The position numbers and the translations under genes are program-made. From Brevibacillus formosus (GTDB lineage: Bacteria; Bacillota; Bacilli; Brevibacillales; Brevibacillaceae): 64,000 bases of DNA. Within the stretch, counting starts at the first letter, position 1, and each line of letters opens with the position of its first letter. Location of the stretch: the NCBI RefSeq assembly GCF_003013405.1, contig NZ_PXZL01000034.1, positions 62,001-126,000 of the forward strand, written 5' to 3'. Positions 35,003 through 43,579 of the stretch are shown here, piece after piece. The notes beneath the pieces are model-generated. The model was not told the DNA's origin. It was given only the letters and a program-made list of their open reading frames with translations, and did no database searches.

Positions 35003-36308
35003 ACATCCTCTCTACCCGCCGCAATTTTTTTGTACCGAGATTCAACTTGTACGGTGCAAACACAATCTTAGGCAATTGTCCTTGCTGATCGGCAATGACT
35101 TCCTCAAGACTTTGGCGTACTCGTTCCTGCTCTCGTATGGACGGTCCTTCCCCATTCTTCATGAGCAGTGCTATCTCAACTTGCTCGTGGCTTAGCTGCC
35201 GTACCGTATACTCTTCAATCGCATCAGACGAGGTAATGACAGCACGACGGATGAAATCAGGAAAGACCGATATCCATCGCGCTTCGTGTTCATGGCGAAA
35301 AACAAACAGATCATCTGCCCTGCCCTCAATCGATTCCAATGCCATAAACACCGAGCCGCACGGACATGGCGTACGCTTTTCCGTCAAAATGTCGTTCAAT
35401 CGATAACGGATAATCGGCTGCGTCGTCCGGGAAAAGTCTGTGATGATCGGAAAGAATCGCTCCTTTTGCTCATCGAGGTATTCCTTTTCCACCACCACGA
35501 GGTCTTCATTGACATGCAGCGTCCCGTGTGAGCAGCTCACCGCAAGCAGCCCTTCTGTGCATTGATAAATTTGATGCACAATCTGCCCGAACACTTCAGC
35601 GATGTACGTTTGATCCAACGGGTCCAGCACTTCCGCCACCGAGATCACCTTGATCGGAGATATCCGCAATTTCCCTTGACGCTGGGCAGTCGCGAGCATT
35701 CTCAACATCGAGGCTGGCGCAACCACCACCGTTGGCTGATACTGATTCAAGTGATCAAGGTGCTGATCGAGCGGTATTTGCAGATCGAAGAACGAGAATT
35801 GAATGCGACGCCTGTTGACCGCCGTATACAGGTTGCTATTCGCTCGCAAGAAAAAAGCAATCCGATGTGTCGACCATAGCTGACCAGGCAGCGCTTTCGC
35901 CAAAATCACCCCTGCCCATTTCGCCTGCTCCTGCGGTCCCACGAGGAAAAGCCCGCGATTGCCAGATGTCCCGGAAGACAAGCCTACGGTCACGCCATTT
36001 AATTGGGGAGTAAAATCGCGTGTCGTTTCTGCTTTCAGTGCAATCGCAAATGCTTCTTCCTTCTTGATTCCGCACGTATTCAGCTCGTCAAAATGGCCCA
36101 TCATGTGCTTTTTATCAATCGGCTCCATTTGTCTCCATTGTTCTGGCGTTCCCAATCTCTGTCGGTAAAAAGGAGAAGCTGGCAAAATGCGTGACAACAT
36201 CTCTCTGACCTGGGCTTCTTGCCATTTCACCAGCTGCTCACGCGAAGAAAACCGACGGGCAAGCCACTTCGTTTTTACATACTGCTTCAAGATGGTCATG
36301 ATCTCCAT
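34974..36308 (-). CDS. adenylate-forming enzyme (F390-synthetase/PaaK-related)
   Basis: 444 aa AMP-binding superfamily member of the F390-synthetase-like branch. P-loop GLSSGTSGNRGLFLVG (about 109-124), central YQCTEG, RYRLNDIL, a CPCG motif (cysteine pair) and the C-terminal lysine region LNLGTKKLRRV. Such enzymes activate a carboxylate as acyl-AMP. Start ATG 36308 follows GAGGAG and overlaps the MBL gene by 13 bp, so it is in a coupled operon. Acid substrate unknown; by operon logic it may be the product of KAS III condensation and epimerase reduction. Confidence 0.85.
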   Translation of the reverse strand: MEIMTILKQYVKTKWLARRFSSREQLVKWQEAQVREMLSRILPASPFYRQRLGTPEQWRQMEPIDKKHMMGHFDELNTCGIKKEEAFAIALKAETTRDFTPQLNGVTVGLSSGTSGNRGLFLVGPQEQAKWAGVILAKALPGQLWSTHRIAFFLRANSNLYTAVNRRRIQFSFFDLQIPLDQHLDHLNQYQPTVVVAPASMLRMLATAQRQGKLRISPIKVISVAEVLDPLDQTYIAEVFGQIVHQIYQCTEGLLAVSCSHGTLHVNEDLVVVEKEYLDEQKERFFPIITDFSRTTQPIIRYRLNDILTEKRTPCPCGSVFMALESIEGRADDLFVFRHEHEARWISVFPDFIRRAVITSSDAIEEYTVRQLSHEQVEIALLMKNGEGPSIREQERVRQSLEEVIADQQGQLPKIVFAPYKLNLGTKKLRRVERMFVPGEQAMD

Positions 36309-37150
36309 GTGAACGCTCCTCTGCTGGCCTGCCAGACTTCCCCGCAGTGAGTCGGCATGATTTTCATATCGGGACGCTGGCGGGATAGCACATGCAGCTT
36401 GTGCAAATGCTCGCGATACGCCTGTCGATCCGCCATGACCAACATAGCAAACGGATGAGGCAACAGGTTACCGCGGTAGGCTTCACTCGACCAAGCGGCA
36501 TCCGCGCACAAAAATATGTCTCCACGATCCCGATCGCAAAGGAACACACCAAACTGCCCGATTGCATGTCCGTTCAGATCGACGATGTACAGACTCTGAT
36601 CCGCAAACAAATCGTAGCCTTCGGTGTATGGCGCGTAAGCTTCAGGCAATGCAACCAGCGCTCCTCGATCAATGAAAATCACCCGTTCATCGAAATCGTC
36701 CGGCATCAAATCAGGCAAGTACGCCTCCCGCAGTGCCGCCCACCCCGTCTTTCCCTTGACGTGGTTGTAGGCACTCTCGAAGCAGTATAGTCGCGCATGC
36801 GGAAAATCTCGCAAACCGCCAATATGATCCGCATGAAAATGGGAAATGAGAATACCCGCTATGTCTGTCGTTTTGATTCCGCGTGCCGCGAGTTGCTCAG
36901 AAATACTCTCATGTGGCTCTGAGACTACTGGCGTTATTTTGCCGTACAGCGAATAAGGAAGCTTGCTCGTGGCTTCAAAAAAGCGCTGCGAATAGCCCGT
37001 ATCAAAGAGCAGCAAGCCGTGGACGGGATGCTCGATAAGCCCTGCGATGGCGTGAAACGGGATGTTTTTCATCCGGCCGCCTTTTCGTGAAAACATTTCG
37101 AGCTGCTGGCAGTAGCCCGTGTCCATCAGCGTCAGTTTAACGTCCATCAT
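36296..37150 (-). CDS. MBL-fold metallo-hydrolase
   Basis: 284 aa from ATG 37150 (GGAGGACGC before it). The zinc motif HFHADHIGG is at about residue 100-108; further ligands (His/Asp) appear in ILPTHCGEVW-like and LCADAAWSS. The family hydrolyses lactones, thioesters or phosphoesters. The reading frame overlaps the preceding epimerase gene by 14 bp and the next by 13 bp. It may open a lactone or hydrolyse a thioester in this pathway, a role close to AHL-lactonase folds but not shown. Confidence 0.85.
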   Translation of the reverse strand: MMDVKLTLMDTGYCQQLEMFSRKGGRMKNIPFHAIAGLIEHPVHGLLLFDTGYSQRFFEATSKLPYSLYGKITPVVSEPHESISEQLAARGIKTTDIAGILISHFHADHIGGLRDFPHARLYCFESAYNHVKGKTGWAALREAYLPDLMPDDFDERVIFIDRGALVALPEAYAPYTEGYDLFADQSLYIVDLNGHAIGQFGVFLCDRDRGDIFLCADAAWSSEAYRGNLLPHPFAMLVMADRQAYREHLHKLHVLSRQRPDMKIMPTHCGEVWQASRGAFTWRS

Positions 37151-38138
37151 GCGTCCTCCACCATTCTGTAAACGTCTCGATGCCCTCGGCAATGCTCACC
37201 CGCGGTTCATAACCCAGATCGCGCTTCGCCTTTGAGATATCCAAGGTTTGTGATTTGGCGAGCACACCGACCGAGTAACGCGTCAAAACCGGCTCACGAT
37301 AGCCCAAAACGGTCTTGGAGAGTGTCTCCAGCACCCAAGCTGCCGCATACGCCTTCCAATATGGCAGCTCGCGCGTTTTCAGCGGAACCCCCAAACGTCG
37401 GAACACATCTGACAACACCTCGATCATCGTCACTGGCTCCCCATTTGTAATGTTGTAAGCCTGTCCCAATGTGTGCGCTGGAGAATCCATGCACAAGATC
37501 AGCGCGTCCACGACATTTTCCACATACGTCAAATCAATGATCGCCTTGCCTCCGTCGATCAGCGGAACGAATTTCTTTTCATTGGCGCGGATCAATCTGG
37601 GAAGGATTGCATTGTCCCCAGGGCCAAACAAGGCCCGAGGACGAATCGTAATCGTCGGAAGCCCTGCAAGAAACGCCTTGTCGACCTCCAGCTCCGCCTG
37701 GTATTTTGTCTGTGCGTATGTATTGGCAAACCGCACGGGCATCGGCTCATCTTCGCGGATTCCCAGTTTATCTTCAAAAGCAAAATATATACTCGGCGTC
37801 GATACATGGACCAAACGTTCGACGCCGTGATGCTTGCAGCCCTCGATGACATGAATGGTTCCTGTCACATTCGTCTCGTACATGTCACGGTACGTTCCCC
37901 ATGGGGAGGAAAAAGCTGCCGCGTGATGCACGATGTCCTGACCGCGGCAAGCCTTCACCATGGCTTCTTTGTCTCTTAGGTCTGCCCGAAGGAATCGAAT
38001 GCCTTGCTCCTGCAATAGCTGGCCGATTCGCTCGTCTCGGCCTTGCGCTGTTACCTCATAGCCCATTTCATTCAGTCGTGTAGCCAGCTTCTGTCCGAGA
38101 AACCCCGTCGCCCCTGTTACTAGAACTCGCTTGTTCAT
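37137..38138 (-). CDS. NAD-dependent epimerase/3beta-HSD-like dehydrogenase
   Basis: 333 aa extended SDR. Cofactor motif GATGFLG (residues 8-14), catalytic Tyr-Lys in YAQTKYQAE (about 143-151), RPRALFGPGD and the 3beta-HSD-like YNITNGEP. In the Ole pathway an enzyme of this class (OleD) reduces the 2-alkyl-3-ketoacid. Here it sits third in the operon, after KAS III and ATP-grasp genes, 15 bp from the latter. Coenzyme preference not determinable; substrate inferred only from context. Confidence 0.87.
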   Translation of the reverse strand: MNKRVLVTGATGFLGQKLATRLNEMGYEVTAQGRDERIGQLLQEQGIRFLRADLRDKEAMVKACRGQDIVHHAAAFSSPWGTYRDMYETNVTGTIHVIEGCKHHGVERLVHVSTPSIYFAFEDKLGIREDEPMPVRFANTYAQTKYQAELEVDKAFLAGLPTITIRPRALFGPGDNAILPRLIRANEKKFVPLIDGGKAIIDLTYVENVVDALILCMDSPAHTLGQAYNITNGEPVTMIEVLSDVFRRLGVPLKTRELPYWKAYAAAWVLETLSKTVLGYREPVLTRYSVGVLAKSQTLDISKAKRDLGYEPRVSIAEGIETFTEWWRTHDGR

Positions 38139-38153
38139 CTCTTCCTCACTTCC

Positions 38154-39329
38154 TTATGCCTCTTCTCCGTTCCATTCGATATCGCTCGTACTGCAAGCGA
38201 TCATGCTTTTTCCCGTTCGAAAGCTCTGCCAAGCCAAATCTGCCAGCATGGAGAACTGATCAAAAAAAGGCCTTGGATCGTCCCACCTAAACAGAACATC
38301 CCTTGCAGAAAGGAGGTCGCTCACCCAACGCTTTGCCTTCTTTCCATTCGTCATGCCAAGAAGACCGTATGTCAGCATCGCCATCCCTAGCATGCAAGCT
38401 TGTTTTCCAGCAGGAACAACGGTTTTTCCCCGATCAGCAAAATAGGCAGTAGCAGCCTCTTGCTGTCCTGTAAACAAATGCACACCGCTTGTCAGGCGTG
38501 GATTGCACTCAATCACATATAGCTCTCCCTGCTCATTCTGAATGAAATCAAATGCGATTTGTCCACTAAACGTATTTCGTTGCACGAAGCGACTAACAAA
38601 ATCTCTTACCTGTGGATGGTCTGAATAGGCGAAGTAAATCGAGGCACCCTGCCCTGCTGTATGTGTTGTTTCGTAATCGGCGTACAAGGTGAGCTGTCCA
38701 TCCTGAGCAACCGCGTAGCTGCACACCTGTTTCCCTTTTATAAACTGTTGGACTAACCATGGCTGCCTAACTGTCGGTTCGGGCAGCGTGGACTGCCCTG
38801 CCGCAGATGACGGGTCTGCCACGATTTGTACATGAGCTGCGAAGCGAGAATAGACGGGCTTCAGCACCACAGGTCCGCTTGCTTGCAGCATGGTCTCCCG
38901 CAATTGAGCCGAAGATTGTACCCGAACCGTCTGTGGAACCAGAGCTCCCACCTCGCGCGCCATTTCGGCAAAAAGCCATTTGTCGTGCAACGAACGCAGT
39001 ACCTCGATTCCTTCTACAAGCACTTCACCATAGTCAAGCAATTGATCCCGCCCGCGCGATATGTAGAAGATCTCCTCGCAAGTCGGGATCAAAAGATCGA
39101 TGCGCTCATGCTGCATGATTTCGCACAGCTTTTCGATATAAGCATCGGGCTCTTGTCGGGGAGGAGGCACTTGGTAGGAGCGCTCTACATAACGAGAGTG
39201 CTGGCATAAATGTCGCCGCGCACTCTCCGCAACAATGACTCGATGTCCCGCAGAGCCCAGCAAACGAGCCAGCTCTAACGTAGCTGGAGCTCGTCCTCCT
39301 GTCAGCAAGACTGATTGTTTAGTATTCAA
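38154..39329 (-). CDS. ATP-grasp ligase
   Basis: 391 aa with a TTG start at 39329, chosen because GGAGG lies 8 nt upstream; the TTG at 39335 is too near the site. N-terminal pre-ATP-grasp fold (VLLTGGRAPATLELARLLGS, cut at about 6-25), ATP-grasp core (PVVLKPVYSRFAA; Lys and Glu in QPWLVQQFIKGKQV; metal ligands in VIECNPRLTSGVH). Such enzymes join a carboxylate to an amine, thiol or alcohol via acyl phosphate. Its start overlaps the KAS III stop by 11 bp. Partners unknown. Confidence 0.85.
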   Translation of the reverse strand: MNTKQSVLLTGGRAPATLELARLLGSAGHRVIVAESARRHLCQHSRYVERSYQVPPPRQEPDAYIEKLCEIMQHERIDLLIPTCEEIFYISRGRDQLLDYGEVLVEGIEVLRSLHDKWLFAEMAREVGALVPQTVRVQSSAQLRETMLQASGPVVLKPVYSRFAAHVQIVADPSSAAGQSTLPEPTVRQPWLVQQFIKGKQVCSYAVAQDGQLTLYADYETTHTAGQGASIYFAYSDHPQVRDFVSRFVQRNTFSGQIAFDFIQNEQGELYVIECNPRLTSGVHLFTGQQEAATAYFADRGKTVVPAGKQACMLGMAMLTYGLLGMTNGKKAKRWVSDLLSARDVLFRWDDPRPFFDQFSMLADLAWQSFRTGKSMIACSTSDIEWNGEEA

Positions 39330-40314
39330 GCACAATTCCTCCGAGAGACAAGCCAGCCGATGTGCCCAGCAGCATCAGGTGATCGCCCCGCTGTACTCGA
39401 TTCTGCCCAATCGCTTCATGCAGCGCCATCGGGATCGAAGCTGCGATGACATTACCATGATCCGCCAGAATGTTCACCATTTGCTGGTCGCTAAACCCGA
39501 GCTTGCCTGCCATGATCCGCATCGCCATCCCACTGGCCTGATGAGGAATAACTGTACGGATCTGCTCCTTGGTTACGGAGGCTGAGGACAGCAAACGATC
39601 CACAAATCCGGTAATCAACTGCGAGGTCAGGCGAAAAATTTTCCGTCCGTCCATATCAAATGCAAAGTCTGCTTCTCTTCCTTGTGCAAATTGGCTCGGG
39701 TGAATCAGCGTGCCGCCACCCCTTATTTCGGAATAATGTGCGCCTTCACTGTATGTTTTCATGCTTGAACCCAAGATGCGGGAGCTTTCTGTTTCCGGCG
39801 TCCTGCCGATGACAACAGCCGCAGCACCATCTCCGAACAGCACGCAGCTCTCTTTTTGCTCCCAATTCAAACCTGCGGAGGATATTTCTGATGAAATGAT
39901 CAAAACTCGCTCGTAAATACCAACCGCCATTTGGCAAGACATCACATCCAGCGCAGTGACAAAGCTTAGGCATGTCGAATTTATATCAAAGCAAGGAATA
40001 CCTGATTTGCTTATTTGAAGCTCTTCTTGAATCAAAGCAGCCGTGCATGGGATTTCCTGCTGCGCCGTCCCGCTTGCACATACGATACAATCGATATCGT
40101 GAAGGGAAAGTCCCGCCGCTTCCAAAGCACGCCTAGCAGCGATGGCTCCCATCTGTGCTGCCGTTTCGTTCGTCACAAAATGCCTGACGCTTACCCCGGA
40201 CTTTTTCTCTACCCATCCAGGCGCAAGTCCCAGCTTTTCTTCTAGTTCTGCCGCTGTCACTCGCCGAGTGGGCAAGTATTTCCCTGTTCCGAGGATTTTG
40301 ATTTTTCTCTCCAT
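39319..40314 (-). CDS. 3-oxoacyl-ACP synthase III (thiolase superfamily), first gene of the operon
   Basis: 331 aa KAS III. Catalytic triad residues visible as C115 (NSTCLSF), H258 (IPHQASGMA) and N288 (ADHGNVIAAS), so the active site is complete. It is not the housekeeping FabH context (no fab genes). Start ATG 40314 with GGGAGAC upstream. The enzyme heads six coupled genes ending at 33836 and may condense two acyl chains (OleA-like) or prime a polyketide. The promoter region holds a long dyad (40406-40437). Substrate unassigned. Confidence 0.88.
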   Translation of the reverse strand: MERKIKILGTGKYLPTRRVTAAELEEKLGLAPGWVEKKSGVSVRHFVTNETAAQMGAIAARRALEAAGLSLHDIDCIVCASGTAQQEIPCTAALIQEELQISKSGIPCFDINSTCLSFVTALDVMSCQMAVGIYERVLIISSEISSAGLNWEQKESCVLFGDGAAAVVIGRTPETESSRILGSSMKTYSEGAHYSEIRGGGTLIHPSQFAQGREADFAFDMDGRKIFRLTSQLITGFVDRLLSSASVTKEQIRTVIPHQASGMAMRIMAGKLGFSDQQMVNILADHGNVIAASIPMALHEAIGQNRVQRGDHLMLLGTSAGLSLGGIVLEY

Positions 40315-40405
40315 GATCTGTGTCTCCCTTAGCTCGCATTACTCATACAATATTCGACATCTGCCATTTATTTTACCTAAGTTTGTCGATTTATGGTAAA
40401 CAGAA

Positions 40406-40437
40406 TAAACACTTGGTACTAATTACCCAAGTGTTTA
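40406..40437. promoter_or_regulatory. long dyad upstream of the KAS III operon
   Basis: TAAACACTTGG (40406-40416) and CCAAGTGTTTA (40427-40437) are perfect 11-bp arms around a 10-bp spacer. It lies 92 bp before the KAS III ATG and 156 bp before the divergent peptidase gene. No T-run follows, so an operator is more likely than a terminator. Rest of the 278-bp gap: only AT-rich promoter-like DNA. Confidence 0.55.
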
Positions 40438-40592
40438 CGTATGCCGCATTTCCGATGTGCTGGTATATCAGTGATGATAAATAGAGGGTCTAAACACGCT
40501 CTAACTCAATTCTAAAAAAGTGTAAAAACAATTCCATATGCTATATTGAAAGGAAGAGAAATCAGTCTGAACCTGAAGTGGAGGCATTATCG

Positions 40593-41471
40593 ATGAGTAA
40601 GCAAGAAGGCTATATTGACGTTCCTGGTGGAAGAGTATGGTACAGTCGTGTCGCCGAAGGGGAGAAAACGCCCCTGATCGTCCTTCACGGAGGACCTGGC
40701 AATACGCATGACCCGCTCAAATCAACGCTTCATGTCTTAGGCAACGACAGACCCGTCATTTTCTACGATCAGCTCGGGTCAGGTAATTCCGATCGCCCGA
40801 CTGATCTGACTCTTTGGAAAACCGAGCGCTTTGTGGAAGAGCTGGCTTGCATCAGACAAGCCCTTGGCTTAAAAGAGGTTCACATTCTGGGGCACTCGTG
40901 GGGCACGATGCTGGCAGCCGCTTATTTGGTGGATGCCAAGCCGGAAGGGGTACAGAGCATCATCTTCTCCAGCCCATGCTTGAGCGCAGAGCGTTGGAAA
41001 CAGGACGCAGATCGTTTAATCGAGCAATTGCCAGTGGATGTGCAACAAACCATCGCCACACATGAGGAGCAGGGCACAACTGATTCACAAGAGTACCAGG
41101 ATGCCATGAAGGAATACTACAAGCGCCATGTGTGCCGCCTTGATCCAATGCCAACCATCATGACAGAAAGCCGTCCAAAAGCGAACAAAGAAGTGTACAT
41201 GACGATGTGGGGACCGTCTGAGTTTTGCCCGACAGGGAATCTGAAAACATTCGACTACACACCCAAGCTGCATCAAATCAACATCCCTTCCCTGTTCGTT
41301 TGCGGCCGTTATGATGAAGCGACGCCTGAATCGACAGGTTATTATCAGTCTCTGGTGCCAAACGCCGAGCTCCATGTGTTTGAAAACAGCTCGCATGTCG
41401 GCTATTTGGAAGAGACAGACGAATACGTGCGGGTTATCCGCCGCTTTTTGCAAAAAGCAGATACGAAATAA
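40593..41471 (+). CDS. alpha/beta hydrolase, proline iminopeptidase-like (S33)
   Basis: 292 aa from ATG 40593 (GTGGAGG upstream; ATG 40578 lacks a site). HGGPGNTHD oxyanion loop, nucleophile in LGHSWGTMLAA (about residue 100), acid and His near the C-terminus (VCGRYDEATP, NSSHVGYLEE). The arrangement fits bacterial proline iminopeptidases of the tricorn-F1 type, which release N-terminal proline from peptides. Divergent from the KAS III operon. A role as the hydrolase step of that pathway is possible but the peptidase signature is the safer reading. Confidence 0.88.
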   Translation: MSKQEGYIDVPGGRVWYSRVAEGEKTPLIVLHGGPGNTHDPLKSTLHVLGNDRPVIFYDQLGSGNSDRPTDLTLWKTERFVEELACIRQALGLKEVHILGHSWGTMLAAAYLVDAKPEGVQSIIFSSPCLSAERWKQDADRLIEQLPVDVQQTIATHEEQGTTDSQEYQDAMKEYYKRHVCRLDPMPTIMTESRPKANKEVYMTMWGPSEFCPTGNLKTFDYTPKLHQINIPSLFVCGRYDEATPESTGYYQSLVPNAELHVFENSSHVGYLEETDEYVRVIRRFLQKADTK

Positions 41472-41484
41472 AAACGCCACCACA

Positions 41485-41536
41485 CAAAAAAGACCGAATC
41501 TCGCAAGCTCTTTTGCAAGATTTGGTCCCTTTTTAT
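41485..41536. terminator. shared terminator of peptidase gene and iron-uptake operon
   Basis: GACCGAATCTCGCAA (41492-41506) pairs with TTGCAAGATTTGGTC (41513-41527) with two mismatches; A-run left and T-run right. Confidence 0.8.
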
Positions 41537-42519
41537 ATTCCTCTTCTTTTCTCTCGCCCAATCAAATACAAGAAATACGGAGCCCCAATGACAGCTGTCA
41601 CGATGCCCACGGGAACCTCCATCGGCGGCAAAAGCCATCTGCCTAGCCCATCAGCTGCGACCATGAGCGTAGCACCGAGCAGAGCAGCGACCGGGAGAAG
41701 AAGTGCGTGCTTCCCGCCTACTAATCGACGAGCGATATGCGGTGAGAGCAGACCGACGAACCCAATGGAACCGACAACCGCCACACATGCTCCTGCAAGT
41801 GCCACAGAGGTTACCAAAAGTACAACACGAAGTCTCGTCACATCCTCGCCCAACCCTTCTGCTACCTCATCTCCGAGAGACAATACGTCAAGTCGGTTCG
41901 CCAATGAGTAAGCAATCGGAAGAAAGACGAGTATCCACGGAAGCACCGCCCATACGTGTTCCCATCCCCGCCCCCACAAGCTGCCTGCCATCCAGAGCAG
42001 TGCCGCATTGACATCCCCTGGATTTTTGACCATCAGATATTGGATGCCCGCCTGACAAATGACCCCGATGGCGATCCCTACCAGTGCTAGAGTAGCAGGC
42101 TGGACGCGTTTTCGGGCGGTATATACATACAAAATAGCAGCGACAACTGCCGCACCCCCAAATGCCGCCAACGGCAGCAAATACGCCGGAGATTTGGGAA
42201 AAAGAAAAATGACGATGGCAGAGGCGAGTCCCGCCCCTTTAGTGATGCCGATTACGTCAGGAGAGGCTAACGGATTGCGAATCATTCCTTGTAAAATAGC
42301 CCCAGATACCGCCAATCCCGCTCCAGCCAGCATGGCGAGGACAACACGCGGCAAACGATATTCCCCAATAATAAAGCTATGATTTTTCGGTCCCGTCCCG
42401 AAAAGCGACTCGACTACCTCACGCGGCGATATGGACACCGCCCCAGTTCCGATGCTGATAATGGCAGTGACGATGAGCAACAGAAGGAAGGCAGGTGCAA
42501 TACTTTGTCTGCGTGTCAT
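41533..42519 (-). CDS. FecCD-family iron-siderophore ABC permease (second subunit)
   Basis: 328 aa, about nine to ten membrane segments, with the FecCD motifs RLPRVVLAMLAGAGLAVSGA (cut, about 53-70), NPLASPDVIGIT and GSIGFVGLLSPHIARRLVG near residue 235. Forms the membrane channel with the preceding permease. Its ATG overlaps that gene's stop by 4 bp. No ATPase gene follows, so the transporter must borrow one from elsewhere. Confidence 0.93.
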   Translation of the reverse strand: MTRRQSIAPAFLLLLIVTAIISIGTGAVSISPREVVESLFGTGPKNHSFIIGEYRLPRVVLAMLAGAGLAVSGAILQGMIRNPLASPDVIGITKGAGLASAIVIFLFPKSPAYLLPLAAFGGAAVVAAILYVYTARKRVQPATLALVGIAIGVICQAGIQYLMVKNPGDVNAALLWMAGSLWGRGWEHVWAVLPWILVFLPIAYSLANRLDVLSLGDEVAEGLGEDVTRLRVVLLVTSVALAGACVAVVGSIGFVGLLSPHIARRLVGGKHALLLPVAALLGATLMVAADGLGRWLLPPMEVPVGIVTAVIGAPYFLYLIGREKRRGI

Positions 42520-43508
42520 GATGCTCTCCTCTCCTTCCCCACTAAGTAGAGGAAAAAGGGAGCGCCCAGAAAAGCGGTCACGATGCCTACTGGCGACTCA
42601 TACGGATACGCGATAAACCTGGCAAGAACGTCGGCATAGACCAGCAGCAATGCGCCGAGCAGCGCTGTAATCGGGAGGTATAGCTGACTCTCTCTTCCTA
42701 GCAAAAGCCGTGTCAAATGTGGCACCATCAATCCGATAAAGCCGATAGGACCAGCAACGGCAACAGCCGAGCCTGCGAGTACGATGACAATGATTCCACA
42801 GATTGTCCGTACCCGGATTACATGTTGCCCAAGATTTTTGGCCACATCCTCACCCATACGCATAATCCCGATGGAGCGAGCCATAAAAAAGGCTGCCACG
42901 AGCCCACCGATCGACCATGGCAGCACACGGTTCACATCCGTCCAATCTGCTCCATCCAATGACCCCGCAAGCCAAAACAGGACTTGATCGGTAGAGTGCT
43001 GATGAAACAAGATGAATGCCTCTGTAATCGAAGCGAGAAACAGATGGACGGCTGTGCCAGCCAACGCCAGCTTAACAGGAGTCATCCCCCCAGCCGCACC
43101 GAGATAGTACACTGCAAAGCCACCCATGACAGCCCCGCCAAAAGCGAGTGGCGCTAAAAATGGCACCGGGAGATGGGGCAAGAGTACCAAGGCAGCAACG
43201 ACAGCCATCGATGCACCTGCGTTAACTCCAAACGTCTGTGGAGAAGCAAGCGGATTGCCTGTCATTGCTTGCATAATTGCACCAGCCACACCGAGACCGG
43301 CCCCAATGATTACCGCCAATAGCGCTCTTGGAAGCCTGAGCGTCGTCACAATCAGGTGCTCCTGTGATGTAGAGGGGGCAAAAAGGGATTTTACGCCACT
43401 CACCACTCCCATGTCTGTCCAACCAACCGAGATACTAACGACTAAGCCAAAAATGAGCAGGAGCATTCCTGCTGCAAGAACAATGCCCGCCTTTGAAGCT
43501 CCCTGCAT
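42516..43508 (-). CDS. FecCD-family iron-siderophore ABC permease (first subunit)
   Basis: 330 aa from ATG 43508, behind GGGAGGAGG; an upstream GTG/ATG at 43529 is out of position. FecCD motifs LRLPRALLAVIIGAGLGVAG (cut) and NPLASPQTFGV, GPIGFIGLMVPHLTRLLLG. Pairs with the next permease to move a Fe(III)-chelate through the membrane. In operon with the binding protein 50 bp upstream. Confidence 0.93.
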   Translation of the reverse strand: MQGASKAGIVLAAGMLLLIFGLVVSISVGWTDMGVVSGVKSLFAPSTSQEHLIVTTLRLPRALLAVIIGAGLGVAGAIMQAMTGNPLASPQTFGVNAGASMAVVAALVLLPHLPVPFLAPLAFGGAVMGGFAVYYLGAAGGMTPVKLALAGTAVHLFLASITEAFILFHQHSTDQVLFWLAGSLDGADWTDVNRVLPWSIGGLVAAFFMARSIGIMRMGEDVAKNLGQHVIRVRTICGIIVIVLAGSAVAVAGPIGFIGLMVPHLTRLLLGRESQLYLPITALLGALLLVYADVLARFIAYPYESPVGIVTAFLGAPFFLYLVGKERRAS

Positions 43509-43579
43509 ATGTACTACCTCCTCCCGCAAAAACGACGGGATCGATGTCAGCTACGACACCCATCCCGAAAACTTTCCCT

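Noticed and set aside
40593..41471. OleB-type hydrolase completing an oleABCD pathway
   Set aside because: The HGGPG and C-terminal pattern is that of proline iminopeptidases and the gene is divergent from the operon.
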